This document shows, in pieces, positions 54,799 through 64,000 of a stretch of DNA of 64,000 bases. Every line of letters begins with the position of its first letter. Within the stretch, counting starts at the first letter, position 1. The DNA lies in the NCBI RefSeq assembly GCF_001649575.2, contig NC_051445.1, positions 29,120,230 to 29,184,229 on the forward strand, read 5' to 3'. Origin of the DNA: Kryptolebias marmoratus (Eukaryota > Chordata > Actinopteri > Cyprinodontiformes > Rivulidae). A program made the position numbers and the translations under genes. The notes beneath the pieces are model-generated. The model saw nothing but the letters and a program-made list of their open reading frames with translations. It was not told the DNA's origin and did no database searches.

Positions 54799-56165
54799 CC
54801 CAGATAGCACACAATGTTAAATCAACGTTGAATTATAGTCAGAATCGTTGATATTTGGTTGAAGTCGACAACTGACGGTGGATCAACCATGAAACAACCA
54901 TCCAATTCTAACCGTTGAAACTGTGTCATTGAATCAATGTTGTTTTGTGGTTGAAATCTAATGACTGAAATGCTGATGTCTGATCAATGATTGATATTTG
55001 GTTGAGGTCGACAACTGATGGTGGATCAACCATGAAACAACCATCCAATTCTAACTGTTGAAACTGTCATTGAATCAATGTTGTTTTATGGTTGAAATCT
55101 AATAACTGAAATGCTGATGTCTGATCAACGTCTGATCAATGTTGAATCAATGTCAGCTGTTTTGCCGCACCCCTTCCCCTCCTCTCCTCCTCTCCTCCTC
55201 ATCGGAGCTCTGGGTGAGAGCATTTTATTAGTGAGTGGGGGTTGTCGTGTTTTAAATTAAGCACTGTAGAGGATATTCGGTGCTGATTCCTTTCTGTACA
55301 TTTTCTTACTTGTTCATAACAATTCTTACTGACTGTATGTGCATGATATATTGACACGAAAACATCTACAACTTACTACAAGGTGTGGAGCAGTCCACCG
55401 CTACTGTTTACATGAGTGGGATGGCCCAACCACACAGCCGCTTCGCTGTTGGCTTGTTGGCAAAAGATGTGAATTCAACGTTGAATTATCATCACAACGG
55501 TTGCATGTATGGTTGAGGTCGACAACTGACGGTGGATCAACCATCAAACAACCATCCCACTCTAGCCAATTACTTAGCGTTGAAACTGTGTCATTGAATC
55601 AATGTTGTTTTGTGGTTGAAATCTAATAAATTAAATGCCAGCGTCGAATCCAGTGTTTTCAGCACTGGTCCTCTAGGTCCTACAAGTCTTAGGCATTTCC
55701 CTAATTCAGCACACATGATTTTTATTGACGTCTGATTAACAGGGTTTTGCTGAACTGAAAACACGCAGGTCAGTTTGCCTTGAGGACAAGGTTTGGGGGA
55801 GAACTACTAATCTAAATGTTCAATCAATGTCAGTTGTTTTTCGCACCCCTCCACCTCCCATTCAAACCCCCAACCCCTCTCCCTCCACCGGCCAAAGACA
55901 CACACACACACACACACACCATTCCCTCCACCGCCCACCCCTCACCTGGCCCGTCTTCCCCTCAACCTCCCTCCCCCCTTTCCACTCTCCTCCCCTCCTC
56001 CTTTGACTCTGGGTGAAACAACTTTTATTTTTGGTGAGTGTTAATCATGTTATAGTTTAAGCACTATGTGTTGACAACATTGGGTTGTGATTCCGTTCTG
56101 TACATCTTCTTATATGTCTGTAAATGTTATGACTATTAGTGTGTTATATGTTGACACTGTAATGG
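54799..56165 (+). mobile_element. DUF4806-family DNA transposon, copy 2 (left part only)
   Basis: Begins CCCAGATAGCACA as at 21834 and follows that copy for about 900 bp, including the subterminal palindromic words, the CACACAGCCGCTTCGCTGTT block and the (CA)n tract. It differs by extra tandem copies of an internal unit: the GAGCATTTTATTAGTGAGTG type of segment occurs at about 55205-55360 and, changed, at 56007-56160. The DUF4806-like gene and right end are missing. Confidence 0.8.
55901..55919. repeat. (CA)n microsatellite
   Basis: Short AC run equivalent to that at 22647-22672 in the other transposon copy. Confidence 0.9.
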
Positions 56166-56661
56166 AAAATTTTAATTTTGTTCTTTTCCAGAGTAAAATG
56201 TATAACGATAATTATGATTCTTGTAATGAAGTTATTATTCTTCTAACTGTTATATTTTGTATCAAGGTTTGAAATGCTTTTGTTCTTTGTTTTATGTGGG
56301 AACTGAGGAAGGCTCTGGTCCTCCCCTACTCCCTTCTTCAACTGGCCATGACTGATTTGTTCTCACTCCCTGTTTTATCAGATCTTCTTCGTGAGAAACG
56401 AAGATGCTCAGTAACTATGTAAAAGTGTGGCTTAAAATGATGATCTTTCTCGTGATTCTTTGAAACAGGCATCTGACTACTTGTTGATTATTTTTTGCCG
56501 CTACAATTTTGCCGTCATGAACAGGATCTGGCGAGTTGGAGGGTTAAGGGTGACGAGAGCCAGACGCACTGTCCAGCCTGAGGAGTTAGTCCTCAGTCCA
56601 CCTCCAAGTTGAATAAGGGGAGTCTGGAGTCTCGTCCCTGTGAGCGTAGCCCGGCTGCAAA
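56166..56661 (+). other. Region upstream of ERV-2 gag
   Basis: A 5' LTR and leader of ERV-2 should be here but I cannot delimit them. Text ending CCGTCATGAACAGGATC and then TGGCGAGTTGGAGGG at about 56526 could be an LTR end and primer site, but no second LTR copy exists in the window to confirm it. Confidence 0.3.
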
Positions 56662-58080
56662 ATGTTAAGCAACAAATTGATAATGAATGGGAGAAAATTA
56701 AACAAACAAAAAAAAACAATAGAAAAGACCTTATTAGAAGAAAAGGAACAACATGATAATTGTATGAATGTGTGGATGAAAGAAGCTGAATGTAGAGAAA
56801 AAGAAACAACACTAAAAGGTTTGGCGGGAGGAAAGGACCTGAGTGGTGATGTGACGGGTCGCATAGATAATGCAAATATCGCCACGGGTCCACCTCCATT
56901 TAGGCAAAGTGATACTTCACCGTCCTCTTTTCCTTATGCTGCTTTGCAGGCGGAGATGCAGGTCCTCCAGGCAGTGGATCTGGACTCCCACCCCTCGGTT
57001 CAACAGACACTTCCATCGCAACGGTGAGATCCTTCCTCTGCGGCCGCAGACGCAGTTCCTCCTCCTCCCACGGCTTCGCCCCCACGGACAGCAGATTCCA
57101 CCAGGGGAGGCCTGCGTAGCCCGGTTTCTGCGCTTACCGGAGCACAAGTGACAACAGAGGGCTTCCTAGAAGACGCCATCGGCAAAAATCTCCTGGATGA
57201 CCATGCCTTTCCGATGGTGGAGGTGGCAGGCCCCGAAGGAGCAATGCTGGTTTATCTACCCTGGACTGCCTCCGACATCACAGCTGCTCTACTCTCTGAC
57301 CCACGTGAAGACGGAGCCAAGTTTGCTACAGAGCTGGAGGCTCTCTGTTGGGAAATGCGCCACATACTCGTTGCGAAGGTGAGACCCAGCGACTTGGCCA
57401 ACATCGCTTTACCTGATCCGACTCTCTGTCTACATCACATTGACTATGATCATGTGACTGTCTGTGATGGCCCTTCCAATGCTCCATATAAACTAGTGAT
57501 CACAACTCTCTGCACGGCCCTCAAGGAGACGTTCCCACCACGCACTGATCACACAGCCCTACAGACTGTGCTACAGTGTACTGATGAGCCAGTAGAAGAA
57601 TTCCTGCACCGACTGGAAGAAGTTTTTAACAAATATTACGGACTTAAGAGACTGGCTGATTTGGGTGAGGAAACGGGACCTTGGGAACGTCTGCTTTGTG
57701 CTTACATCCTGGACGGTCTCCTGCCTAAAGTCGCAGCACAAACTAAAGCATTATATGTGGGCTGGAGGTTTGGCATGAGGTTGACAGAACTGAAACGCCA
57801 TACGCTTCACAGTGATGGAGTGATTTACAACCGCAAGAAAAAAAAAAGACTGATAAAAGAGAGACTGATTTGCACCAAGCGGCCCTGACAATGTATTCTG
57901 GAGCAACAGACCACGCTCCCCATCGAGGAAGAGGCAGAGGAGGACGTCACCATGGACGACGTCGTGGCCGCGGACGACAGTGGTGATCCCGTGACTCCGA
58001 AAAGTGCCATAACTGTGGGCAGCAGGGACACTGGAAGAGCGAGTGTCCACAGACTCACCAGAGTCTGCGGCAGGGCGACT
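56662..58080 (+). pseudogene. gag: ERV-2 gag (N-terminal part, capsid, zinc knuckle)
   Basis: The first open piece 56662-57027 is Lys/Glu-rich and matrix-like. The second, 57148-57888, is a 246-codon capsid-like frame with LPWTASDITAALLSDPREDG and CTDEPVEEFLHRLEEVF, the order seen in gamma-type retroviral capsids. It breaks at a poly-A run at 57839-57846. In another frame 58005-58046 encodes a single CX2CX4HX4C zinc knuckle preceded by Arg/Gly-rich sequence. The gene resembles ERV-1 gag in plan but not in sequence. Broken by at least two frameshifts. Confidence 0.8.
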
Positions 58081-58279
58081 GACTAGGGGAGGGGACCTCT
58101 GGTCCGGCCACTGACCTGCTTCTGGAGGGCTGCGACGAGGAGCGTAAGATTTCACAAACCCACACACTGCTACACCCATCTGTAAATGTTTTGGTACCAG
58201 CTTCTACTGATCCACACAGCTTGCTAACAGAGGCCATCACACACTTATGCACACCTGAGCTCCCCCGCCTTTAAAGAAA

Positions 58280-59580
58280 TGCTTATGTTTACTTCAACTG
58301 TGTCAGGACAGGAAGTTTCTTTCATGGTAGATTCAGGGGCTACGCATTCTGTACTAACATCAAAAGCTTTAAATCTCCCACCTAAACTCGGCGGGCGTTA
58401 TACTCATTCCATTTCAGCCTCTGGAAACACTGTTAGAGAAAATTTTCTGTCCCACTAAAATGTAAAACAAACAATGGGGAAATGTTGCAACATTCTTTTC
58501 TGGTATCAGATCTTTGCCCCATAAATTTACTGGGTAGAGCTGATGGGGTACGTGTAAGCACTCTGTGATGTAACAGATTCAGATTCTGTTTTTACAGGTG
58601 TTCACTGGGCCCATTCTGTTCCTTTGTATGCCTATCAGTGAAAGTTTCCAACAGGACCGCTATCTGACCACTTACTTGACATGATTAAAAATGTTGTGAG
58701 TCCAGACTCAGACTTTATGACCTCTGATGACCTACATTGTACATCATATGTGTCAGAAGGACCTGATCATGATTACAAGCTTAACTGGTACCACACTCCG
58801 ACTGATAAATTGTTACTGACTGATTTGTTCTGGAACAATGCCATGGCAGCCGTCTCTGTGACTCTAACTGCGGCGACAAGCAAATATGACGTTGGCTTTA
58901 TTAAAGGCTGTGAACCCGTCGTAATCACTCCAAAATCTGATCACCGTCCATGTCAAAACCAATATCCACTAAAATGCGAGGAGGTGGCTGGTATCCGCCC
59001 TGTTTTTGATTCTTTACTGAAAGCTGGGGTAATTGTGCCCTGTCCAAATTCTCCTGTGCGCACACCCCCCTGGGGTGCCGGATGAATGGCGATTTGTGCA
59101 AGATTTGCAGGCTGTCAACAGAGCTGTGGTGCCGAGGGCCCCTTCGGTGCCCAACCCTACACAATTTTGTCACAAATACCACCTGACGCATCACATTTCT
59201 CTGTTATTGACCTCTCAAATGCTTATTCTCTGTTCCTGTTCACCCTGACAGTCAGTTCTGGTTTGCTTTTGAGTTTGATGGAAAATCATACACCTTCACA
59301 CGCTTGTGTCAGGGATACACTGAAAGTCCCATCATCTACAATAATACTCTGAAGGTATCTCTTGATGACCTAGAACTCACAAAAGACTCAGTTCTTTTGC
59401 AGTGTGTGGATGATTTATTAATCTGTAGCCTGACAGCTGAACAGTGCCGGTCTGACACGCTTGTATTGCTGTATCATTTGAATAAAAAAGGTCACAAAGC
59501 TTCACACTCTAAACTGCAGTATGCAAAGGAAAAGGTGACATTTCTCGGACATGTTATACCAAAAAAAAAACTAGCTCTCT
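58280..59580 (+). pseudogene. pol: ERV-2 pol: protease and reverse transcriptase, broken
   Basis: The aspartic protease active-site motif reads FMVDSGATHSV at about 58321-58353, placing protease directly after gag. RT follows: a template-grip region with KSDHRPCQNQYPLK (58930-58980), VRTPPWGAG then a stop and frame change near 59085, then FSVIDLSNAYS with the first catalytic Asp. CVDDLLIC at about 59401-59424 carries the catalytic pair, and ASHSKLQYAKEKVTFLGHV follows. At least three frameshifts. Protease in frame style and VDD sequence fit a fish gamma/epsilon-like ERV distinct from ERV-1. Confidence 0.83.
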
Positions 59581-59589
59581 CAACAACAT

Positions 59590-60165
59590 GTGGAAGCTGT
59601 TCAAAAAAATCCTAAGCCTAAGACTAAAAAACAGATGATGTCTTTTCAGGGTATGACCTCATACTGTAGAAATGTCATTGCAAATTATTCTACCATTGAG
59701 GCTCTTCTTTCATCTCTTATTCTTGGGCATAGTCTCTCTGCTCATGATGCTTTCACCTGGACAACTGAAGCTGAAGCAGATTTTGAAGAACTGAAAGCAG
59801 CATTGTGCAGTGCTCCTGCTTTAGCTTTACCGAATCCTTCAAAGCCATTTGTGCAGATGGTGAATGAAAAATGTGGTTTTATGTCTTCTGTCCTTTTGCA
59901 GTCTCACAATGACTGCCTACGCCCTGTGGCGTATTATTCATCCAAGCTTGACTCTGTTACTGCAGGTCTTCTCAGAGCTGTGGCTGCTGCAGAAAAAGCT
60001 GTTCTAGCTTCTCGTGACATTGTGGGATACAGCAACCTCATTGTGAATGTTCCACATTCTGTCTCCATTATCCTACTTGAACAGAAAACATCACACCTGT
60101 CTGCAGCACGGTGGCTCCGTTACTCATTCATCTTATTGGATATGCCAAACATAACAGTTAGCGCT
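59590..60165 (+). pseudogene. pol: ERV-2 pol: connection and start of RNase H, truncated
   Basis: An open frame with QGMTSYCRNVIANYS, FTWTTEAEADFEELKAAL, and PNPSKPFVQMVNE, which marks the start of the RNase H fold. Then come VLLQSHNDCLRPVAYYSSKL and a tether-like end reading YSFILLDMPNITV. The integrase is completely absent: the frame passes at about 60165 into G/T-rich sequence with no retroviral motif. Confidence 0.82.
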
Positions 60166-61260
60166 CTGGCTCTCCCGGGATTGTTTGGGTCTTTGGTTCA
60201 TGGCTCCTGGTTGCGGTGGCCAGCTCGTTGGCTGGGGGTGTGTGCCTGGCTGTCTGGCGGTGTGTGGTGGTGATCGGGGGTGTGGCTCTGCTTTGGCGGG
60301 GGGCTGGCCGGTCGGCCTGGGGTGGCGTTTGCCGTTGGGGGTTGCTGTGTGGGTGGGGGTGTTCTGCCGACGTGCTTGGGCGTCTCTGGGTCTGGGGTGT
60401 GGGATTGGTGGGGCACACGGTCTTTGGCACGCATGTCCGGCCTTCCTCTACTGCTTCTTCATGCTGCTCTGGCCCCTGGCCTGGGGCTGGTCTGCGGTCG
60501 TTGTCAGGTGGGTGGGGCGGTGGTGTGGACCTTGTGGTGACGCGGGGTGGCTGGTGGTGTGTACTTGGTCTAGATGTCTCGGATGTGGGTCCCTGGCTGG
60601 TGCTGGCTCAAGTTGTTTCATGGGCAGCCTGGGGTTGCCGGCTCCCTGTTCTCCTACCCTGCTGGTCGCGCCATTGGGGAGATGTCGGCCTTGCTAGTTG
60701 GGTGTGCCACAGAGGATTGTAGGAGGAGCTGTGGAGGGGTCGCGTCCTTTTTCGGGTCTGGAGCCGCTGGGGTTTTGGTTGGTCTGGTGGCGGCGGTGGG
60801 GCTGGGCTTGGTGGTGGCTGTCCCGGGGCTGAGGTCGCACGGATGGTGACATGGGTTTGTTTATGTGGGCATGGTGGGGGCTATTGGCCCCGGGTGCGGG
60901 CCTCGTGCCAGGGGTGCTGGATGGTGGAGTTGATCCTGTCCTTGTATTGGGTTGGGGGTTCAGCATGGTTGCGTGGCTCAGTGGTGCCTGCTTGATTGAA
61001 GTTCCGTATGGGGCTGGGGTGGTATCGTGCAGGGCTGCTACCTTATTGTTGAGGCTTGTTGTGTGATAGGGTGTGGGATGCGGCAGGGCACCTGAGGTGG
61101 GGGCGGTGGGCTGGGCTCGCGCTGGTGGGGTGTATTCTGGTTGGCTCTTCGGACCTGGGACCCTCCTGCGGGGGCTCCCACCTTTGTGGCGTCTGTGTTC
61201 GGTGTTTGTGCACTGGTTGGAGGTAGCCCATTGGGGGGCCTTGGGTCTTGCAAGGAGGGG
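60166..61260 (+). repeat. G/T-rich low-complexity tract following ERV-2 pol
   Basis: About 1.1 kb dominated by GGTGG, GCTGG and TGGGG words with few A. The overlapping open frames on both strands (for example 170 codons at 60185) are Trp/Gly/Cys or Pro/Thr-rich and reflect composition only. It starts exactly where the RNase H frame loses homology. Function unknown; G-runs could form quadruplexes on the plus strand. Confidence 0.7.
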
Positions 61261-63612
61261 GAGGGGTCTGTCATAGTAAAATGTTGCCCGTGCCCCTCTG
61301 CTTCCACCTGGTGCCCCCGATAGGGGAAAATGGGCGCCAGGTGGAAGTTTTTAAGGCCATCTCCAAAACATTGTTATTTGGCACCGCTCAGTTGGTGTTA
61401 CCAATGCCCCTGCAACATCCTCAGGTGGGAACCGAGGTACACCGCGCGTACATGTGTACCCCTCGTGACGCTCTGAATTTTAAAATCCACTAGATGGCGA
61501 CACGTGCATGTATAATGAACTTTGGGGTATTTTGAGGTTTTCTGGAGGTCTGCCATTGTGGGGGAGGGGCTCTTAGGTCCACGAAGTGGAAGCAAAGGGG
61601 CACAAAGTCCCTGACCCTGGGAGCTACGGATTTACCCTAGCCTCTAGGTGGACTCCTGATATGACCTCCCAGGGCTCTATAGTGCCACCAATGGGCCAAA
61701 AATGGTACTACACCATTTTTGGGTCAATGTTGGAATTTTGGATCCCCGTTCGGTGGAGGTGTGTTTCGTGTCCCGGAGGGGGCCCTGTGACCTTTCGGGT
61801 TTTTTGTGTTTTTGAAGGCCTTTCAGTGGTTGGATTTGGACAAAACTCGTACAGGGGCTTCTCCCGGACGGGCTAACGGTTAGCATGTTGCATGTAGCTT
61901 ATACAAGGTCCTACAGAGCTGGGCTTTGAAACATCTGTAGTGCCTGGGGAGAGGATATAGCACGAGTTTGACTGTGATCAAACAAACCATCGCGGAACTG
62001 CAGGGCATCAAAATCTCTCAACCTTGCCCTTTGACCTGCTGCTGTTCAGGACCTGAAAGTCGCACGGTCTCCCAGGAGGGCTCCTTTTTCTTGGCCCAAC
62101 ATTTGGGCCAAACCTTGTCCTTTCCGGGGATGCCAAGGATCACCTGGTAGTCCACATCGAGCCGATCAGAACGAGCCCACAGGTGTCCCTGTATCCCACT
62201 CGGATGTCCCTGAACCCCCCCCCCCCAAAGTGAAGGTGTGATTGGCACCAGGTGGAATCAGAGGGAAGCCATACATTTTAAAGCCCAATGCCAAATGTTT
62301 GGCCTGTGCCTCTCTGCTCCCACCTGGTGCTCCTATTTTCCCTTTTCGGAGGCACCCAGTGGAAGCAGAGGCCCCTGCCACTGAAGCCCCGAAGCCTCTT
62401 GAAGCAGTGCCCCAGGAAGCCCCTTGAAGCCCCAGTGCTCCTTGAAGCCTTGCCCCTGGAAGCCCAGAGAAGTGCCCCCAGTGGAGACTGAGGCCCCTGC
62501 CCCACGAAGCCCCTTGAAGCCTGTAAGCAAAGCCAGAGGAAGCCCCTTGAAGCCAAATGCATGTATGGCCTGTGCCCCTATGCTTCCACTTGATGCCCTT
62601 CCTGAACGAGATGAAAAAATTAGCCCACCCCCCTATTAAAACGCCACTATAAAAACCCTGAAAATTTGAAGAATCTAAAAAGCCTTATGCAATGTTTTGC
62701 TCATGCCCCTCTGACTCCACACATTGCCCCTCACTGCCCCCTCTTGTGGACAAAGTTATAACGCAAGATTTTCAGGCGGCCGTCGCCCGGCCCATGAGGT
62801 GACCTGGACCCTGGGATCGACCCAATCTGTTCTGGGGGCCGGGATGCGTGTGTCCGCACCCTTGAATCCACTGCACGGCTGCCGGTTTGCTCGATGAGGG
62901 ATACTTTTTGCCCCATTGAAACTATAGCATCAGTCATATGGGTGGAAGCACAGGGGCATGGGCCGTTTGTGGTCCTGGTAGTCTGGCGGAGGGGTACGAA
63001 GTGGGAGCAGAGGGGCACAGGCAATGCAGTAGGCTTCAAGGCTTCAAGGGGTTTCAAAGGGCACGTTTTCAAGGGGATTCAAGGCTTCAAGGGGCAGGGG
63101 TCTCTGCTTCCACTAGAGCACCTCTCAGGGCTTCCTGGGGCATGGCTTCAAGGCTCCAAGGGGCTTCATGGGGCATGGCTTCAAGGCTTCTAGGGGATTC
63201 AAGGCTTCCAGGGGCAGGGGCCTCTGCCTCCACTTGGTCCCCTTCTTGGGGCTTCCAGGGGCATGGCTTTAAGGCTTCATGGCTCCAATGAGCTTCATGA
63301 GGCACGGCTTCAAGGCTTCAAGGCTCCCAGGCTTCAAGGGCCTTCGTGGGGGAGGGGCCTCTGCTTCCACCTGATGCACCTCCCGGGGGCTTCTAGGGGC
63401 ATGGCCTCAAGGCTTCAAGGAGATTCAAGGCATTTCAAAACCCCATAACTTCCCACCGGAAGCATATAGAGCCTTCAAGTTTTCAGGGCTTGTAGAGGAG
63501 CTAGGGCGGAAAAGGGGTGCTAAATTTCAGCTGCCTGCCGATCATCACAGCGCCCGCCGCGGGCGCACACGTTTTATAGTGGCGTTTTAATAGGTGGGTG
63601 GGCTCAATTTTT
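61261..63612. repeat. Composite block of inverted short boxes (CTTCCACCTGGTGC and CTTCAAGG)
   Basis: The box CTCTGCTTCCACCTGGTGC or its inverse recurs at about 61295, 61330 (inverse), 61585 (inverse), 62240 (inverse), 62310, 62350 (inverse), 62580, 62945 (inverse), 63100, 63220 and 63365. GAAGCCCCTTGAAGCC words fill 62390-62560 and their inverse GGCTTCAAGGGGCTTC fills 63025-63430. An outer pair, about 62618-62654 and 63567-63612 (CTATTAAAACGCCACTATAA and inverse), brackets the second half. No coding function visible. I do not recognise the family. Confidence 0.75.
61301..61347. repeat. Imperfect palindrome of the CTTCCACCTGG box
   Basis: CTTCCACCTGGTGCCC at 61301 faces GGGCGCCAGGTGGAAG ending at 61347, with one unpaired position and a short loop. 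Confidence 0.85.
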
Positions 63613-63775
63613 TGGGGGGGCTCGTTCCAGCCTTTCCAACGGTGAAAAGCATGCCTGGATCGAGATTCCTACGTGAAGCTAGGAGGCAAAAAGCACTCAA
63701 ATCAAAATGGCGGTCTCCCTAACCCCCCTCCCATGCTTTCGTTGTTTTTATTTTGGGGACTTCAGGAACTGTCCC

Positions 63776-63896
63776 TTGGAGGGGGGATTCTGTTATGAAT
63801 TCTAGTATTTGTTTCTGTTTTGGCTTTTGTTCTGATGCTTTGGTTTCTGGGGTTGTTGTTTCTTTTATTTTATTTTGTCATCTGGGCTTTTGTTTA
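63776..63896 (+). mobile_element. Polypurine tract and start of a 3' LTR, truncated
   Basis: TTGGAGGGGGGATTC (63776-63790) directly precedes TGTTATGAATTCTAG, the LTR start also seen at 5946. The match to 5946 continues for about 105 bp and stops near 63896, where AT-rich sequence takes over. The tract shows that an LTR retrotransposon's internal region lies to the left. Whether that is ERV-2 is unproven because no matching 5' LTR is found. Confidence 0.7.
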
Positions 63897-64000
63897 GTTC
63901 CATAAATGGATTTTATTGATAAAATTAAACAGCAAAATTGAAAATAATTTAGATGTTCATGAAATAAACATGCTGGTTTACCGATTCTGTACTCTATGGA

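Noticed and set aside
56526..56545. ERV-2 primer binding site
   Set aside because: TGGCGAGTTGGAGGG starts like a primer site but I cannot match it to a tRNA with confidence and the LTR end is undefined.
60185..60849. Open frames of 90-170 codons in the G/T-rich tract, some with signal-peptide-like starts
   Set aside because: All frames on both strands are open because stop codons are rare in G/T-rich sequence; composition (Trp, Gly, Cys) has no domain pattern.

Overview
The window looks like repeat-dense, gene-poor intergenic DNA from a teleost fish. The evidence is the repeat content: an L2-type LINE ending in the fish-typical motif TTTATTTATATAGCACTTTT with tetranucleotide tails, two L1/Tx1-like LINEs, Tc1-like transposons, many LTRs of the TGTCAGGA...CTGACA type, two piscine endogenous retrovirus-like elements (ERVs) and a DNA transposon carrying a DUF4806-like gene. 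I see no intact host protein-coding gene, no tRNA or rRNA and no CRISPR array. Five N runs (4464-4563, 14212-14311, 30619-31115, 32767-32866, 37611-38006) are assembly gaps. All coding features are pseudogenes or transposon genes with stops or frameshifts.

Layout. 1-0.5 kb: end of a dispersed repeat (family R1), repeated at 37.3-38.3 and 51.4-53.2 kb. 1.5-2.0 kb (minus): replication-type histone H3 coding sequence fused to a LINE 3' end, bracketed by a ~110-bp direct repeat. 2.9-3.6 kb: ~60-bp minisatellite. 4.3-5.1 kb: nested foldback inverted repeats. 5.9-20 kb: solo LTRs, an L2 LINE (8.3-9.3), MITE-like elements, a Tc1-like remnant (14.8-15.3), a retroposon with a 12-bp target duplication (17.0-17.4) and a second LINE (18.6-20.2). 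21.5-26.2 kb: a 4.2-kb DNA transposon with a multi-exon DUF4806-like gene and an array of palindromic subterminal repeats, inserted in an older LTR. 26.6-27.0 kb: Gypsy-type LTR with polypurine tract.

27.4-34.1 kb: ERV-1 with 5' LTR, a primer site matching initiator tRNA-Met, leader repeats, gag (PPPY, zinc knuckle), RT, RNase H and integrase, but no 3' LTR; a LINE fragment follows. 34.7-35.2 kb: hAT-type MITE with 8-bp target duplication. 35-39 kb: more LTRs, a hAT-like end and R1. 39.2-42.5 kb: an L1-like LINE that has lost the region between ORF1 and RT, with a lone ERV-1 LTR without target duplication at the junction. 44.5-46.1 kb: Tc1-like element split by an LTR.

46.2-54.8 kb: a second L1-like LINE holding a 2.7-kb non-autonomous LTR element (itself a mosaic of coding minisatellites) and an R1 copy that contains a solo LTR, and cut at its 3' side by a second DUF4806-family transposon. 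56.5-60.2 kb: ERV-2 gag-pol, ending inside RNase H and followed by 1.1 kb of G/T-rich DNA and 2.3 kb of inverted short repeats (CTTCAAGG boxes and a CTTCCACCTGGTGC box), then a polypurine tract and partial LTR at 63.79 kb.

The sequence therefore records a stratigraphy: LINEs oldest, then LTR elements and R1 inside them, then solo-LTR formation and DNA-transposon insertions. The items most worth follow-up are the H3-LINE chimera, the DUF4806 transposon with its palindromic repeats, the initiator-Met primer site of ERV-1, the LTR-LTR deletion inside the LINE, and the unexplained composite at 60.2-63.6 kb.
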